DNA of 64,000 bases, taken from positions 248,001-312,000 of the forward strand of contig NZ_LOCQ01000062.1 of the NCBI RefSeq assembly GCF_001677885.1. Direction: 5' to 3'. The notes under the pieces are model-generated. The model saw nothing but the letters and a program-made list of their open reading frames with translations, was not told the origin of the DNA and ran no database searches. This document shows positions 17,590 to 29,120 of this stretch, piece after piece. How positions within the stretch are numbered: the first letter of the stretch is position 1; every line of letters begins with the position of its first letter. The stretch is from Janthinobacterium psychrotolerans. Its GTDB lineage: Bacteria > Pseudomonadota > Gammaproteobacteria > Burkholderiales > Burkholderiaceae_D. A program made the position numbers and the translations under genes.

Positions 17590-18894
17590 ATGGAATATGT
17601 AAAGCAAGGCCAGGGCGCGCGCGCCACGGCCGGCGCGCAGAACAATACGGGCGCCCTGGTGATTGTCACGGTGCTGTTTTTCATGTGGGGACTGCTGACA
17701 TCGTTGAACGATGTGCTGATTCCCCATTTGCGCTCGATCTACACGCTGACCTATGTGCAGGCGATGCTGGTGCAGTTCTGTTTCTTTGGCGCCTACGCCA
17801 TCGTCTCCATGCCGGCCGGCGCGCTGATCAAGCGCATCGGCTACCAGCGCGGCGTGGTTGCCGGCCTCCTGATCGCCGCCGCCGGTTGCGCCATGTTCTA
17901 CCCGGCCTCGACCGGTAGCTACGCGCTGTTCCTGCTGGCCTTCTTTATCCTGGCGTCCGGCATCACGGTGCTGCAGGTGGCGGCCAATCCCTATGTGACC
18001 GAACTGGGCGACCCGCAGACGGCGTCGAGCCGGCTGACGCTGACGCAAGCGTTCAACTCGCTCGGCACCACGGTGGCGCCGACCCTGGGCGGCATCCTGA
18101 TCCTGTCTGGCACGGTATTGACGGTCGAGCAGTTCGACCTGCTGCCGGCGGCCGAGCAACTGGCGTACCGCGCCAAGGAAGCGGCCGCCGTGCAGGGCCC
18201 GTACCTGGCGCTGGCGGCCACGTTGGTGGTACTGGCGGTGCTGTTTGCGCTGGCCAAACTGCCGACCATTTCGCATGCCGACGATGCGGCAAGCCTGTCG
18301 CGCGACGGCCACAAGGTCTCGATCTGGTCGCACCGCCACCTGGTGCTGGGCGCGGTGGCGATCTTCCTGTACGTGGGCGGCGAAGTGAGCATCGGCAGCT
18401 TCCTGATCAACTTCCTGGGCGAGAAGCATATCGCCGGCCTGACGGCCGCCGACGCCGCGCATTTCGTCAGCTTCTACTGGGGTGGCGCCATGCTGGGCCG
18501 CTTTGTCGGTTTCGCCGTGATGCGTTATGTGAGTCCGGGCAAGACCCTCGCTTTCAACGCCGCCATCGTGATCGCCCTGATCCTCGTTGCCGTGTTCGGC
18601 ACGGGCCACACCGCCATGTGGGCGTTGATCGCTGTCGGCCTGTTCAATTCCATCATGTTCCCGACCATCTTCAGCATGGCGCTGAACAAGCTGGGCGCGC
18701 AGACCGGCCAGGGTTCGGGCATCCTGTGCATGGCCATCGTCGGCGGCGCCATCGTGCCGTTCATCCAGGGTTTCCTGGCTGACCACATGAACTTGCAATT
18801 GTCGTTCCTGGTGCCGGCGCTGTGCTACACCTTCATCCTGTACTTCGGCTGGAAATACGCCAGCATGTACAGTAACGATGCGACAGCGAAATAA
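17590..18894 (+). CDS. Sugar MFS transporter, FucP/GluP family
   Basis: 434 residues, 12 predicted membrane helices. Family wording: [20 protein letters not shown] in helix 1, [53 protein letters not shown] and the late [20 protein letters not shown]. FucP-family proteins are proton symporters of fucose, glucose/galactose or N-acetylglucosamine. ATG 17590 is chosen, preceded by GGAG, over an in-frame ATG at 17521. No catabolic gene is adjacent, so the sugar is open. Confidence 0.9.
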   Translation: MEYVKQGQGARATAGAQNNTGALVIVTVLFFMWGLLTSLNDVLIPHLRSIYTLTYVQAMLVQFCFFGAYAIVSMPAGALIKRIGYQRGVVAGLLIAAAGCAMFYPASTGSYALFLLAFFILASGITVLQVAANPYVTELGDPQTASSRLTLTQAFNSLGTTVAPTLGGILILSGTVLTVEQFDLLPAAEQLAYRAKEAAAVQGPYLALAATLVVLAVLFALAKLPTISHADDAASLSRDGHKVSIWSHRHLVLGAVAIFLYVGGEVSIGSFLINFLGEKHIAGLTAADAAHFVSFYWGGAMLGRFVGFAVMRYVSPGKTLAFNAAIVIALILVAVFGTGHTAMWALIAVGLFNSIMFPTIFSMALNKLGAQTGQGSGILCMAIVGGAIVPFIQGFLADHMNLQLSFLVPALCYTFILYFGWKYASMYSNDATAK

Positions 18895-18902
18895 GCGCGT
18901 CG

Positions 18903-18993
18903 GTCGGATTAGCCCGCAGGACGTAATCCGACAATATTGTTGGCCTCATCGGCGTTGTCGGATTACGGCGCTTCGCGCCTAATCCGACCTACG
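18903..18993. repeat. REP-type palindromic pair
   Basis: Two units in tandem: GTCGGATTAG..TAATCCGAC at 18903-18932 and GTCGGATTACG..AATCCGACCTACG at 18957-18993. The same unit occurs at 24199, 57219 and 62982. Each can fold into a hairpin with a variable loop. It lies between the transporter stop and a terminator. Confidence 0.9.
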
Positions 18994-19020
18994 CCACTTG
19001 CAATCACGCATGCAATAACA

Positions 19021-19047
19021 AGAAGGTGGCCTCGGCCACCTTTTTGC
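19021..19047 (+). terminator. Intrinsic terminator between transporter and LysR gene
   Basis: Stem AAGGTGGC/GCCACCTT with CTCG loop followed by TTT. The T-run is on the plus strand, so it mainly serves the transporter; it could also help the convergent LysR gene. Confidence 0.8.
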
Positions 19048-19049
19048 AT

Positions 19050-19943
19050 TCACGGCGCGAGTTGCGTGCCCAGCACCTCCTGGCACACGGCCAGCCAGGC
19101 GCGCGCCGCATGCGACAGATAATGCCCGTTCCAGATATGCGCGACCTGCCACGCCAGTTCCGGCTCGACGATGCGCACCGCCGCCAGCGGCGCTCCGGCC
19201 AGGCGGTGCATGAACGGTTGCGGCAGCAGTGCCACGCCGAGGCCGGCCGAGGCCATGGCGACCAGCCAGTCCCACTGGCCGCTCTGGGCCGCGATCACCG
19301 GCGTGAAGCCGGCCAGCGCGAACTGCTGGCGCAGGCTGCGCGTGAGGGCAAATTCGTCTTTCAGCAGCACCAGCGGCAACTCAGCCAGCGCCTTGAACGG
19401 CAGGGTGGTGCGCTGCTGCTGGAAGGTGCCCGGTTCGGCCAGCGCCCAGATCGGATAGCTGGCCACCTGCACCGTCACCAGGTCCAGCGCTGGATCGGCC
19501 GGCAGCACCGTCATGCCGATTTCCAGTTCGCCGGCGGCCACCTTGCGCTCGATCTGCTGGCCGGTGTCTTCCTGCAAGGTCAGGGCGACCTGCGGATGGC
19601 GCGCGCGAAACGCCTTCAGCACCGGCGTGAACAGCACGTTGATCATCGGCGGGATGCCCACCGTCAGGCTGCCGCGCGCCAGCGCCTGCGTGTCGCGCAC
19701 TTCCAGGGTCAGCTGGCGCATGCTGGCCAGCATTTCCTGGCCATGCTGGTAGACGATGCGGCCCGTATCGGTCAGGCTCAGCTTGCGCCCGTCGCGCACC
19801 AGCAGCTGGGCGCCAACCTCGTCTTCGAGCTGGCGCACCATCTTGCTGATGGTCGATTGCGTCAGGTGCAGCGATTCGGCCGCCTGCGTAAAGCTCGACA
19901 GGCGCACGGTTTCCACGAAATAGCGCAGGGAACGGATATCCAC
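19050..19943 (-). CDS. LysR-family transcriptional regulator
   Basis: 297 residues. N-terminal winged helix-turn-helix at 1-60 (MDIRSLRYFVETVRLSSFTQ, SQSTISKM-like TQSTISKMVRQLE), then a periplasmic-binding-like effector domain. It is divergent from the CoA-transferase gene at 20066 with 122 bases between starts, the classical arrangement for a LysR activator of that gene, probably responding to a small organic acid. The effector is inferred only. Confidence 0.92.
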   Translation of the reverse strand: MDIRSLRYFVETVRLSSFTQAAESLHLTQSTISKMVRQLEDEVGAQLLVRDGRKLSLTDTGRIVYQHGQEMLASMRQLTLEVRDTQALARGSLTVGIPPMINVLFTPVLKAFRARHPQVALTLQEDTGQQIERKVAAGELEIGMTVLPADPALDLVTVQVASYPIWALAEPGTFQQQRTTLPFKALAELPLVLLKDEFALTRSLRQQFALAGFTPVIAAQSGQWDWLVAMASAGLGVALLPQPFMHRLAGAPLAAVRIVEPELAWQVAHIWNGHYLSHAARAWLAVCQEVLGTQLAP

Positions 19944-20065
19944 GGTAGAGGTACCTCAAAGCATGAAAATTGCGACTGGATATGCCGCAATTAATTCATG
20001 TCATGCATGTATCGTGGATTTTATACTGAAGCGGCCAGCTATTCCAGGCGTCACAGGAGACCACG

Positions 20066-21556
20066 ATGTACCAGGACCGCATACGCCACCCGGGCTTGCT
20101 CGACAAAATCATGAGTGCCGACCAGGCCGCCACCTTGTTCCACAACGGCATGCGCGTCGGCATGAGCGGTTTTACCCGCGCCGGCGACGCCAAGGCGCTG
20201 CCGCGCGCGCTGGCCGAACGCGCCCGCCGGGAGCCGTTGAGCCTGACCCTGATCACCGGCGCCTCGCTGGGCAACGGCAGCGACGGCCTGATGGCCGAGG
20301 CGGGCGTGCTGGCGCGCCGCATGCCGTTCCAGGTCGACCCTGTGTTGCGCGGCAAGATCAACAACGGCGAGGTGATGTTCGTCGACCAGCATCTGTCGGA
20401 AACGGCCGAGCAACTGCGCTCGGGCAACCTGGCCGCCGTCGATATCGCGGTGATCGAGGCGACCGCCATCACGGCGGCCGGCGCCATCATTCCGACCATG
20501 TCGGTGGGCAATTCGGCCGCCTTTGCCCAGCAGGCCGCGCAGGTGATCATCGAGATCAACCTGTCGACGCCGCTGGCGCTGGAAGGCCTGCACGACATTT
20601 ATATTCCGCAAGCTTTACCCGGCCGCGCGCCGATTCCGCTCACGCGCGTCGACCAGCGCCTGGGCGGCACGGCGATCGCCATCGACCCGGCGCGCATTGC
20701 CGCCATCGTCATCACCGACAGTCCGGACAGTCCGTCGAATGCCTTGCCGCCCGACGCCGAAACGCAGGCCATCGCCGGCCACGTGATCGCCTTTTTGCAA
20801 GGCGAAGTGGCGGCCGGGCGCATGGGCCCGGAGTTGCTGCCCTTGCAGGCCGGTATCGGCACCATTGCCAACGCCGTGCTGCATGGCCTGATCGGCTCGC
20901 CCTTCCGCAACATGACGATGTATTCGGAAGTGCTGCAGGACAGCGCCATCGCGCTGCTCGATTCGGGCCAGCTGGCGTTTGCCTCGGCCTCGTCGATCAC
21001 CCTGTCGGCCAGCATGCACCAGAAGCTGATGAACAATATCGATCATTACCGCTCAAAAATCGTGCTGCGCCCGCAGGAGATCAGCAACCACCCCGAGATC
21101 GTGCGCCGCCTGGGCATCATCGCGCTGAACACGGCGCTGGAATTCGACATCTATGGCAACGTCAATTCCACCCATGTATGTGGCACGCACATGATGAACG
21201 GCATCGGCGGCTCGGGCGACTTTGCGCGCAACGGGCAACTATCGATGTTTGTCAGCAAGTCGGCGGCCAAGGGCGGCAAGGTGTCGAGCGTGGTGCCGAT
21301 GGTCTCGCATGTGGACCATACGGAACATGACGTCGATGTGCTGGTGACGGAATGGGGCTATGCCGACCTGCGCGGCCTGGCGCCGCGTGAACGGGCGCCG
21401 CTGATCATCGAGCGCTGCACGCACCCTGATTACCGGGCGCCGCTGCGCGCCTATTTCGAGGCGGCCTGCCAGCGTGGCGGCCACACGCCGCATCTGCTGG
21501 AGCAGGCGCTGTCATGGCATGCGCGCTACCGGCAAGGCGGCGGCATGCTGGCCTAG
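20066..21556 (+). CDS. Acetyl-CoA hydrolase/transferase (succinyl-CoA:acetate CoA-transferase type)
   Basis: 496 residues, the usual length. An AGGAG site precedes the ATG. The N-terminal half contains MRVGMSGFTRAGDAKALP; the C-terminal half carries GIGTIANAVLHGL and the catalytic Glu in NMTMYSEVLQD, plus GNVNSTHVCGTHMMNGIGGS. Family members exchange CoA between succinyl-CoA and acetate or hydrolyse acetyl-CoA. Flanked by a divergent LysR and a convergent TetR regulator; acetate or short-acid metabolism feeding the TCA cycle is the likely role. Confidence 0.92.
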   Translation: MYQDRIRHPGLLDKIMSADQAATLFHNGMRVGMSGFTRAGDAKALPRALAERARREPLSLTLITGASLGNGSDGLMAEAGVLARRMPFQVDPVLRGKINNGEVMFVDQHLSETAEQLRSGNLAAVDIAVIEATAITAAGAIIPTMSVGNSAAFAQQAAQVIIEINLSTPLALEGLHDIYIPQALPGRAPIPLTRVDQRLGGTAIAIDPARIAAIVITDSPDSPSNALPPDAETQAIAGHVIAFLQGEVAAGRMGPELLPLQAGIGTIANAVLHGLIGSPFRNMTMYSEVLQDSAIALLDSGQLAFASASSITLSASMHQKLMNNIDHYRSKIVLRPQEISNHPEIVRRLGIIALNTALEFDIYGNVNSTHVCGTHMMNGIGGSGDFARNGQLSMFVSKSAAKGGKVSSVVPMVSHVDHTEHDVDVLVTEWGYADLRGLAPRERAPLIIERCTHPDYRAPLRAYFEAACQRGGHTPHLLEQALSWHARYRQGGGMLA

Positions 21557-21562
21557 GGCCAA

Positions 21563-22219
21563 TCAGGGCGCAAAGCGCAGCCGTAAGCCTTCGATTACCA
21601 CCGCCAGCAGGTCCTCCAGATGGTCGTCCAGCGCCAGGTGCGGCGTCCACAAATCGGCTTCGTCCATCACGATGCGCAGCGACACCAGGCCGTGCAGCGC
21701 TTGCCAGAAGATCTGCGTCATGGCGTGCAGCGCCGCCTCGCCCGCGCGCACCTGGCCGCCGTGCGCCAGTTCGCCGAACAGGTGCAGCGCGTAGGCATAC
21801 GGGTCCTGCTCGGTATTGCCGCGTTCCACCTCGACCGCCTTGATGGCGGCGTGCGGGCGCAGTTCCATGAACAGCAGCGCATATTCGTCGCGGTGGCGCA
21901 AGCCATACTGCACATAGGCGCGTCCCATCAGGGCGATGCGCTGCCAGCCACCGCCGCCTGCGTCGCTGGCGCTGCGCATGGCCTGCACCAGCGCCAGCAT
22001 ATCCTTGTTCATCGCCTGGCCGATCAGGCTGGCCTTGTCGCGGAACAGGGCGTAGACGACGGTGGTGGAAAAGCCGGCCGCGTCGGCCACCTTGCGGATC
22101 GAGACGGCGCGCGCGCCGCCTTTCTTGATAAGGTCCTTGACTACCGCGATGATATGTTCGCGGCGTGCCTGCGCTTCGCGCAACTTTCTTTCCTGGATAT
22201 TGCTTAACTTCTTGTCCAC
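21563..22219 (-). CDS. TetR-family regulator
   Basis: 218 residues from GTG 22219, chosen because AGGA lies 7 bases upstream; an in-frame start at 22252 lacks a site. Helix-turn-helix at about 15-62 (HIIAVVKDLIKKGGARAVSI ... TTVVYALFRDKASLIG), then a C-terminal domain with MELRPHAAIKAVEVERG of the TetR_C type. It ends 6 bases from the convergent CoA-transferase gene. Target unknown; the divergent M14 peptidase gene or its own promoter are candidates. Confidence 0.88.
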   Translation of the reverse strand: MDKKLSNIQERKLREAQARREHIIAVVKDLIKKGGARAVSIRKVADAAGFSTTVVYALFRDKASLIGQAMNKDMLALVQAMRSASDAGGGGWQRIALMGRAYVQYGLRHRDEYALLFMELRPHAAIKAVEVERGNTEQDPYAYALHLFGELAHGGQVRAGEAALHAMTQIFWQALHGLVSLRIVMDEADLWTPHLALDDHLEDLLAVVIEGLRLRFAP

Positions 22220-22531
22220 ACTCTTTCCTGATAATCCACACCAAAGAGACAATTATAGGGCGCGGACGGGGCCTGCAATGTTTCCAGCGTTGTTACAATT
22301 CAATTTTTTACACGGCCGCTTTCGCGGCTGGCCGTTTTTTCTCGGTGCCGCCATGCGGTTTGCCAAAGATGCCGCGGATTGGTGCAAAAATGCACCGGCC
22401 AGGCTTTGCGAATCAGGCCAAAGGGCGGAAAATGGCGGGATCGCTTACACTGCGTTTTTGCCGTTGCGGCGCACTCCAGCAGACTGCGCCGTGGCACTGA
22501 CAACGCCTTTATATCACTACGGGATCGTTAC
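22220..22531. other. 312-base divergent intergenic region
   Basis: Between the TetR gene and the M14 peptidase gene. It carries a hairpin CGGCC..GGCCG followed by TTTTTT at about 22313-22337 on the plus strand, which could be a terminator or attenuator ahead of the peptidase gene. No gene is supported. Confidence 0.45.
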
Positions 22532-23653
22532 ATGACCATTAAAATCAGCCAGCATTTCGACTCCGGCGCCATCGAGGTGGTGAACGCCGCCAGCGCGGGC
22601 GTCATCGACCTGAATTTGCGCAAGGACAGCCACGCCGACATCCACCAGTGGTTCCATTTCCGCCTGCAAGGCGCGCGCGGCCAGGCCTGCACCCTGCGCT
22701 TCCTGAACGCCGGCCAGGCCACTTATCCGGCCGGCTACGAGGGCTACCAGGCGGTGGCCAGCTACGACAGCGAAAACTGGTTCCGCGTGCCCACCAGCTT
22801 TGACGGCCAGGTGATGACGATCACGCATACGCCCGAACTCGACAGCGTGTATTACGCGTATTTCGAGCCGTACTCGTGGGAGCGCCATCTGCGCCTGCTG
22901 GGCGAGGTGGCCGAGCATCCGCTGGCGCGCGTTTCCGACCTGGGCAGCACGGTTGACGGGCGCGACATGAACCTGGTCACCATCGGCAACCCGCAGGCGG
23001 AGAAGAAAATCTGGATCATCGCGCGCCAGCACCCCGGCGAGTCGATGGCAGAATGGTTTGTCGAAGGCCTGATCGACTCCCTGCTCGACGACGCCAACCC
23101 GATCGCGCGCAAGCTGTTGCAGCGCGCCGTGTTCCATATCGTGCCGAACATGAATCCCGATGGCTCGATCCGCGGCAACCTGCGCACCAACGCGGCCGGC
23201 GCCAACCTGAACCGCGAATGGATGACACCGTCGCTGGCTGCCAGCCCGGAAGTGCTGTGCGTGAAAAACAAGATTCACGAAACCGGCGTCGACATGTTCT
23301 TCGACATCCACGGCGACGAAGCGCTGCCGTACAACTTTGTGGCCGGCAACGAGATGCTGGAGAACTTCACGCCGGAGCAAGCCGCGCACCAGAAGGCCTT
23401 CATCGAGCGCTACAAGCAGGCCAGCCCCGACTTCCAGGACAAGTTCGGCTACGCCGCCAGCAAGTACAAGTCCGACATGCTGACCCTGGCTTCGAAATAC
23501 ATCGGCCACCACTTCGGCTGCCTGGCGCTGACGCTGGAAATGCCGTTCAAGGAGAACGCCGACCTGCCCGACCCGGCGGTGGGCTGGAACGGCGCGCGCA
23601 GCGCGGCCCTGGGCGCGGCCATGCTGCAGCCTATCTTGCTGTCGCTCGGCTGA
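22532..23653 (+). CDS. M14 zinc carboxypeptidase, cytosolic (CCP-like, M14D)
   Basis: 373 residues with no signal peptide, so cytosolic. An N-terminal beta domain (IHQWFHFRLQGARGQ, YYAYFEPYSWERHL) precedes the M14 catalytic domain: zinc ligands His167 and Glu170 in HPGES, His260 in FDIHGDE, and catalytic Glu336 in LTLEMPF. The N-domain plus these motifs are typical of the cytosolic carboxypeptidases that trim acidic C-termini in eukaryotes; bacterial substrates are unknown. The CYTH gene follows after 10 bases and is probably co-transcribed. Confidence 0.9.
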   Translation: MTIKISQHFDSGAIEVVNAASAGVIDLNLRKDSHADIHQWFHFRLQGARGQACTLRFLNAGQATYPAGYEGYQAVASYDSENWFRVPTSFDGQVMTITHTPELDSVYYAYFEPYSWERHLRLLGEVAEHPLARVSDLGSTVDGRDMNLVTIGNPQAEKKIWIIARQHPGESMAEWFVEGLIDSLLDDANPIARKLLQRAVFHIVPNMNPDGSIRGNLRTNAAGANLNREWMTPSLAASPEVLCVKNKIHETGVDMFFDIHGDEALPYNFVAGNEMLENFTPEQAAHQKAFIERYKQASPDFQDKFGYAASKYKSDMLTLASKYIGHHFGCLALTLEMPFKENADLPDPAVGWNGARSAALGAAMLQPILLSLG

Positions 23654-23663
23654 GGGCGTGATC

Positions 23664-24128
23664 ATGGGCGTCGAGATCGAACGTAAATTCCTGCTTGCCA
23701 ATGACGACTGGCGCGAGTTGGCCGACCCGGAACTGCTGCGCCAGGGCTATCTGTCGTCCACGCGCGAACGCGTGGTGCGCGTGCGCATCGAAGGCCACCA
23801 CGCCATGCTGACCATCAAGGGCCCGAACGTGGGCGCCAGCCGCGGCGAATGGGAGTATCCGATCCCGCTGGCCGATGCCAACGAGCTGCTCGACGGCCTG
23901 TGCGAGCAGCCGCTGATCGAGAAATACCGGCGCCGCATCATGTATGCCGGCATGGTGTGGGAAGTCGACGAGTTCCTCGGTGCGAACTTCGGCCTGGTGG
24001 TGGCCGAGATCGAACTGCATTCGGAAGACCAGCCGTTCGACAAGCCCGACTGGGTCGGCGAGGAAGTGTCCGATGATGCGCGCTATTACAACGCGAACCT
24101 GATACGGCATCCGTATTCGCAGTGGTGA
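23664..24128 (+). CDS. CYTH domain protein (triphosphate tunnel metalloenzyme)
   Basis: 154 residues. The N-terminal EIERKF motif, then alternating charged strands (RVVRVRIEGHHAMLTIKG, IEKYRRRIMYAGMVWEVDEF, LVVAEIELHSED), form the tunnel of CYTH enzymes. Members hydrolyse inorganic triphosphate or, more rarely, make cAMP; short bacterial ones are usually triphosphatases. GTG 23658 is an alternative start. Follows the M14 peptidase gene. Confidence 0.92.
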   Translation: MGVEIERKFLLANDDWRELADPELLRQGYLSSTRERVVRVRIEGHHAMLTIKGPNVGASRGEWEYPIPLADANELLDGLCEQPLIEKYRRRIMYAGMVWEVDEFLGANFGLVVAEIELHSEDQPFDKPDWVGEEVSDDARYYNANLIRHPYSQW

Positions 24129-24146
24129 TGGCGATGCTTGGAATGT

Positions 24147-24180
24147 AAAAAAGGCGGAACCTCGGTTCCGCCTTTTTTTG
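24147..24180. terminator. Strong intrinsic terminator after the CYTH gene
   Basis: Stem AAGGCGGAACC / GGTTCCGCCTT with a short loop, flanked by A-run and seven T. It can work on both strands, between the convergent CYTH and DUF2863 genes. Confidence 0.93.
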
Positions 24181-24198
24181 TCATGCGATAACGGTGTT

Positions 24199-24292
24199 GT
24201 CGGATTACGCTACGCCTAGGCGGCCCCGCTAATCCGACCTACGAACCCTTGCAGCATCGTAGGTCGGATTAGCGCACAGCGCGTAATCCGAC
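24199..24292. repeat. REP-type palindromic pair
   Basis: Units GTCGGATTACG..AATCCGACCTACG (24199-24243) and CGTAGGTCGGATTAG..GTAATCCGAC (24258-24292), in opposite orientation to each other. Same family as 18903. Confidence 0.9.
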
Positions 24293-24307
24293 ACCACCGT
24301 TGGCTCA

Positions 24308-25561
24308 TCAATGAAAATGCTCGGTCCCTTGCGGCGTATCTTCCGGCATTTCCGCATGCGCCAATTCGCCCACCGGGTCGGCAAACAATGGCGCGCCGCA
24401 GTCGTCGCAGTATTCGCCCACGTAGCGTTCGGCATGGCGCTTGATCTGCGTGATGCCGGCCGCGTTCAGGTGTTCGATGATTTCATCGACCGGCGTCTTC
24501 TGCTTGTCGAGCGCGGCGATGCCGACCTGGATCAGGCCTTCGATCGGCGTGCCGTCCTCGTCTTCCTGGCCATACAGCGGCCAGACGATGCCGTAAATTA
24601 CTTCCGGCGCCTGGCGCAGGGTAAACGCGATGCGGTATTCGTCGACCTGGCCGTCGTTTGACTCTTCGCCGAAGCCGGCGATCACGGCGCGCAGTTCCGA
24701 CGGTTCGATCGCCAGCGTGTGCGTCAGGTAATGCACGGCGGCGCGCACCGAGACCGGGCGGATCAACTTGTCCGCTTCGCGGCAGGCCACGTAATACGCT
24801 TCGGGCAGCAGCAGCTCCAGGCCGCAGCCGGGCAGCAGGCGGGCGATGGTCGGCGTGGCCTGCACGCGCCATTGATCGAGCGCCGCGCTGCGTTCGACGA
24901 TAAAGTCGTTCTGCAGCGCCGGCACCTGCCAGCGAAACAGCGGGCTGCCTGCCGGGGCCACCACCGCCACCAGCAGGTAGCGCGTATCGGCCAGGAAGGG
25001 CGCCGTTTCCGGCTCCTTGCTTGACGGTTTCAACGTCGAGCCTTTCAGCGCGGCCTGCGCCAGCTTTTGCGTCTTGGCATAGGTTTCAACGTGGCTGCGC
25101 GGCAACTGGTCGATCGAGTACAGGGTCGGCGCCATCGCCATTTTGGTGCCCTCGGCCAGCAGGTGGGCGGCAAAATGCATCGACAGCACGCCATGCGCAT
25201 CGGCGGCAATGCTGCCCGAGGCGATCGAGAAGCGCGTCCAGGCCAGGATCGGCACGGCCACCAGCAGCGCGTCGTAGCGCACGTCTTCATGCACGATGAC
25301 GGTGCTTTCGCTGACGGCTTCGACGCCGTCCATCAGCACGTCGTAGGCGTTCAGGTCTTCCTTGAACAGGCTGCCCAGGGTGTTGTCGATGGTGTCCTGA
25401 TGACCGGTCTTGAGTAACTTCTGGAGCTGCGTATCCAGGCTGTGTTCCCAGGAGCGCTCTTCGAGACGGCTCGCTGCCTGCACGATCGCCTGGGCAAAGG
25501 TAACCAGGCGCTGGCTGTCGGCAGTCAGTTTATGGGATGAATCTTTTGAAGGACGACGCAT
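24308..25561 (-). CDS. DUF2863 family protein
   Basis: 417 residues, cytosolic. It begins MRRPSKDSSHKLTADSQRLV and ends with a histidine-rich tail after CDDCGAPLFADPVGEL, a CxxC pair that may bind metal. The overall layout matches DUF2863, found in Burkholderiales, with no known function. Convergent with the CYTH gene across a REP pair; upstream is an AT-rich 200-base region before the acnA terminator. Confidence 0.75.
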   Translation of the reverse strand: MRRPSKDSSHKLTADSQRLVTFAQAIVQAASRLEERSWEHSLDTQLQKLLKTGHQDTIDNTLGSLFKEDLNAYDVLMDGVEAVSESTVIVHEDVRYDALLVAVPILAWTRFSIASGSIAADAHGVLSMHFAAHLLAEGTKMAMAPTLYSIDQLPRSHVETYAKTQKLAQAALKGSTLKPSSKEPETAPFLADTRYLLVAVVAPAGSPLFRWQVPALQNDFIVERSAALDQWRVQATPTIARLLPGCGLELLLPEAYYVACREADKLIRPVSVRAAVHYLTHTLAIEPSELRAVIAGFGEESNDGQVDEYRIAFTLRQAPEVIYGIVWPLYGQEDEDGTPIEGLIQVGIAALDKQKTPVDEIIEHLNAAGITQIKRHAERYVGEYCDDCGAPLFADPVGELAHAEMPEDTPQGTEHFH

Positions 25562-25715
25562 AGCGGGATAAGAGTCTCGGAAAGTGAAAAAAATGGATCA
25601 GTCAAACAATGATAACCCTTATAACCGTATTGTAGAGGATAAGGCCACACGGATGCACAAGCTGAATGCAGATCATGGCGCTTGCCGCGATTTCAAGTCT
25701 GCACACGGAAAATAG

Positions 25716-25750
25716 CGCAAAAAAAACGCCGGTCGGAACCGGCGTTTTTC
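25716..25750 (-). terminator. Intrinsic terminator of acnA
   Basis: Stem ACGCCGGT/ACCGGCGT with loop CGGA. On the minus strand it is followed by an eight-base T-run, 28 bases after the acnA stop. Confidence 0.92.
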
Positions 25751-25772
25751 AGATGCGGCGACGCTTGATGGC

Positions 25773-28493
<2,721 letters not shown>

Positions 28494-28558
28494 GACCTCT
28501 CCTTGTTGGGTATCGTCTGTTTATTGATTATTCAGGGTGCAAAACATGACTGCTGACA

Positions 28559-29107
28559 TCAGCCGCCGGCAGGCTTGACGACGCCCAGCGATACCGGCGC
28601 TTCGGTCGCCACCGTTGGCTTGGCCTGCTCCGCATCCTTGCATTCGTTGGCCAGCTGGCGGTTCTGCTTGGAATCGAGCAGCATGCCCTTGGCCGGGATG
28701 CCGATCCAGATCAAGCCGTACAGGCGGTTCTCAAAACGGTGGGCGCCGGTGGTGGTGCCGACGCGGCTCAGGCGGTGCAGGCGCTTTTGCCAGCGCAGCG
28801 CGATGTGGGAGTCATCGGTGGCATTGCTGTAGATGGTAATCTTGTTACCAAGTTCGCAATTGAATTCGGTGGTGGCCGAACCGGTGGTGTCCGGCTCGTC
28901 GGCTTCTTCGTTCGGCTCGGCCGGCATGGCGGCCGGTTTCGCGGCCTTGGCCTTGGCCGGCGCTTTGGCCTTGGCCTTGGTGGTCTTGGCGGTCTTGGCC
29001 TTGGCAGGGGCCTTGGTGTCGGTGGCGGCGTAGCTGGCTGGCGCCAGCGCGAGCGTCATGGCGCCCAGTGCAACGCTGCAGGCGAGGGCTAATTTGGAGA
29101 GGGACAT
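28559..29107 (-). CDS. Secreted protein with Lys/Ala-rich linker and MliC-like domain
   Basis: 182 residues. A signal peptide (about 1-27, ending PASYAA) is followed by a repetitive basic linker of Ala, Lys, Pro and Thr (about 28-60), then a C-terminal domain starting EFNCELGNKITIYSN and ending with a second Cys in LANECKD. The paired Cys and the pattern resemble the C-type lysozyme inhibitor family (MliC), but this is a weak resemblance. It lies between acnA and the CoA-ester lyase, 13 bases after the latter's stop, so possibly co-transcribed with mdh. Confidence 0.65.
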   Translation of the reverse strand: MSLSKLALACSVALGAMTLALAPASYAATDTKAPAKAKTAKTTKAKAKAPAKAKAAKPAAMPAEPNEEADEPDTTGSATTEFNCELGNKITIYSNATDDSHIALRWQKRLHRLSRVGTTTGAHRFENRLYGLIWIGIPAKGMLLDSKQNRQLANECKDAEQAKPTVATEAPVSLGVVKPAGG

Positions 29108-29120
29108 CGTGGTATTCCTG

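Noticed and set aside
24199-24292. CRISPR-like spaced repeats
   Set aside because: Units are palindromic REP pairs in opposite orientation, with no regular spacers and no cas genes.
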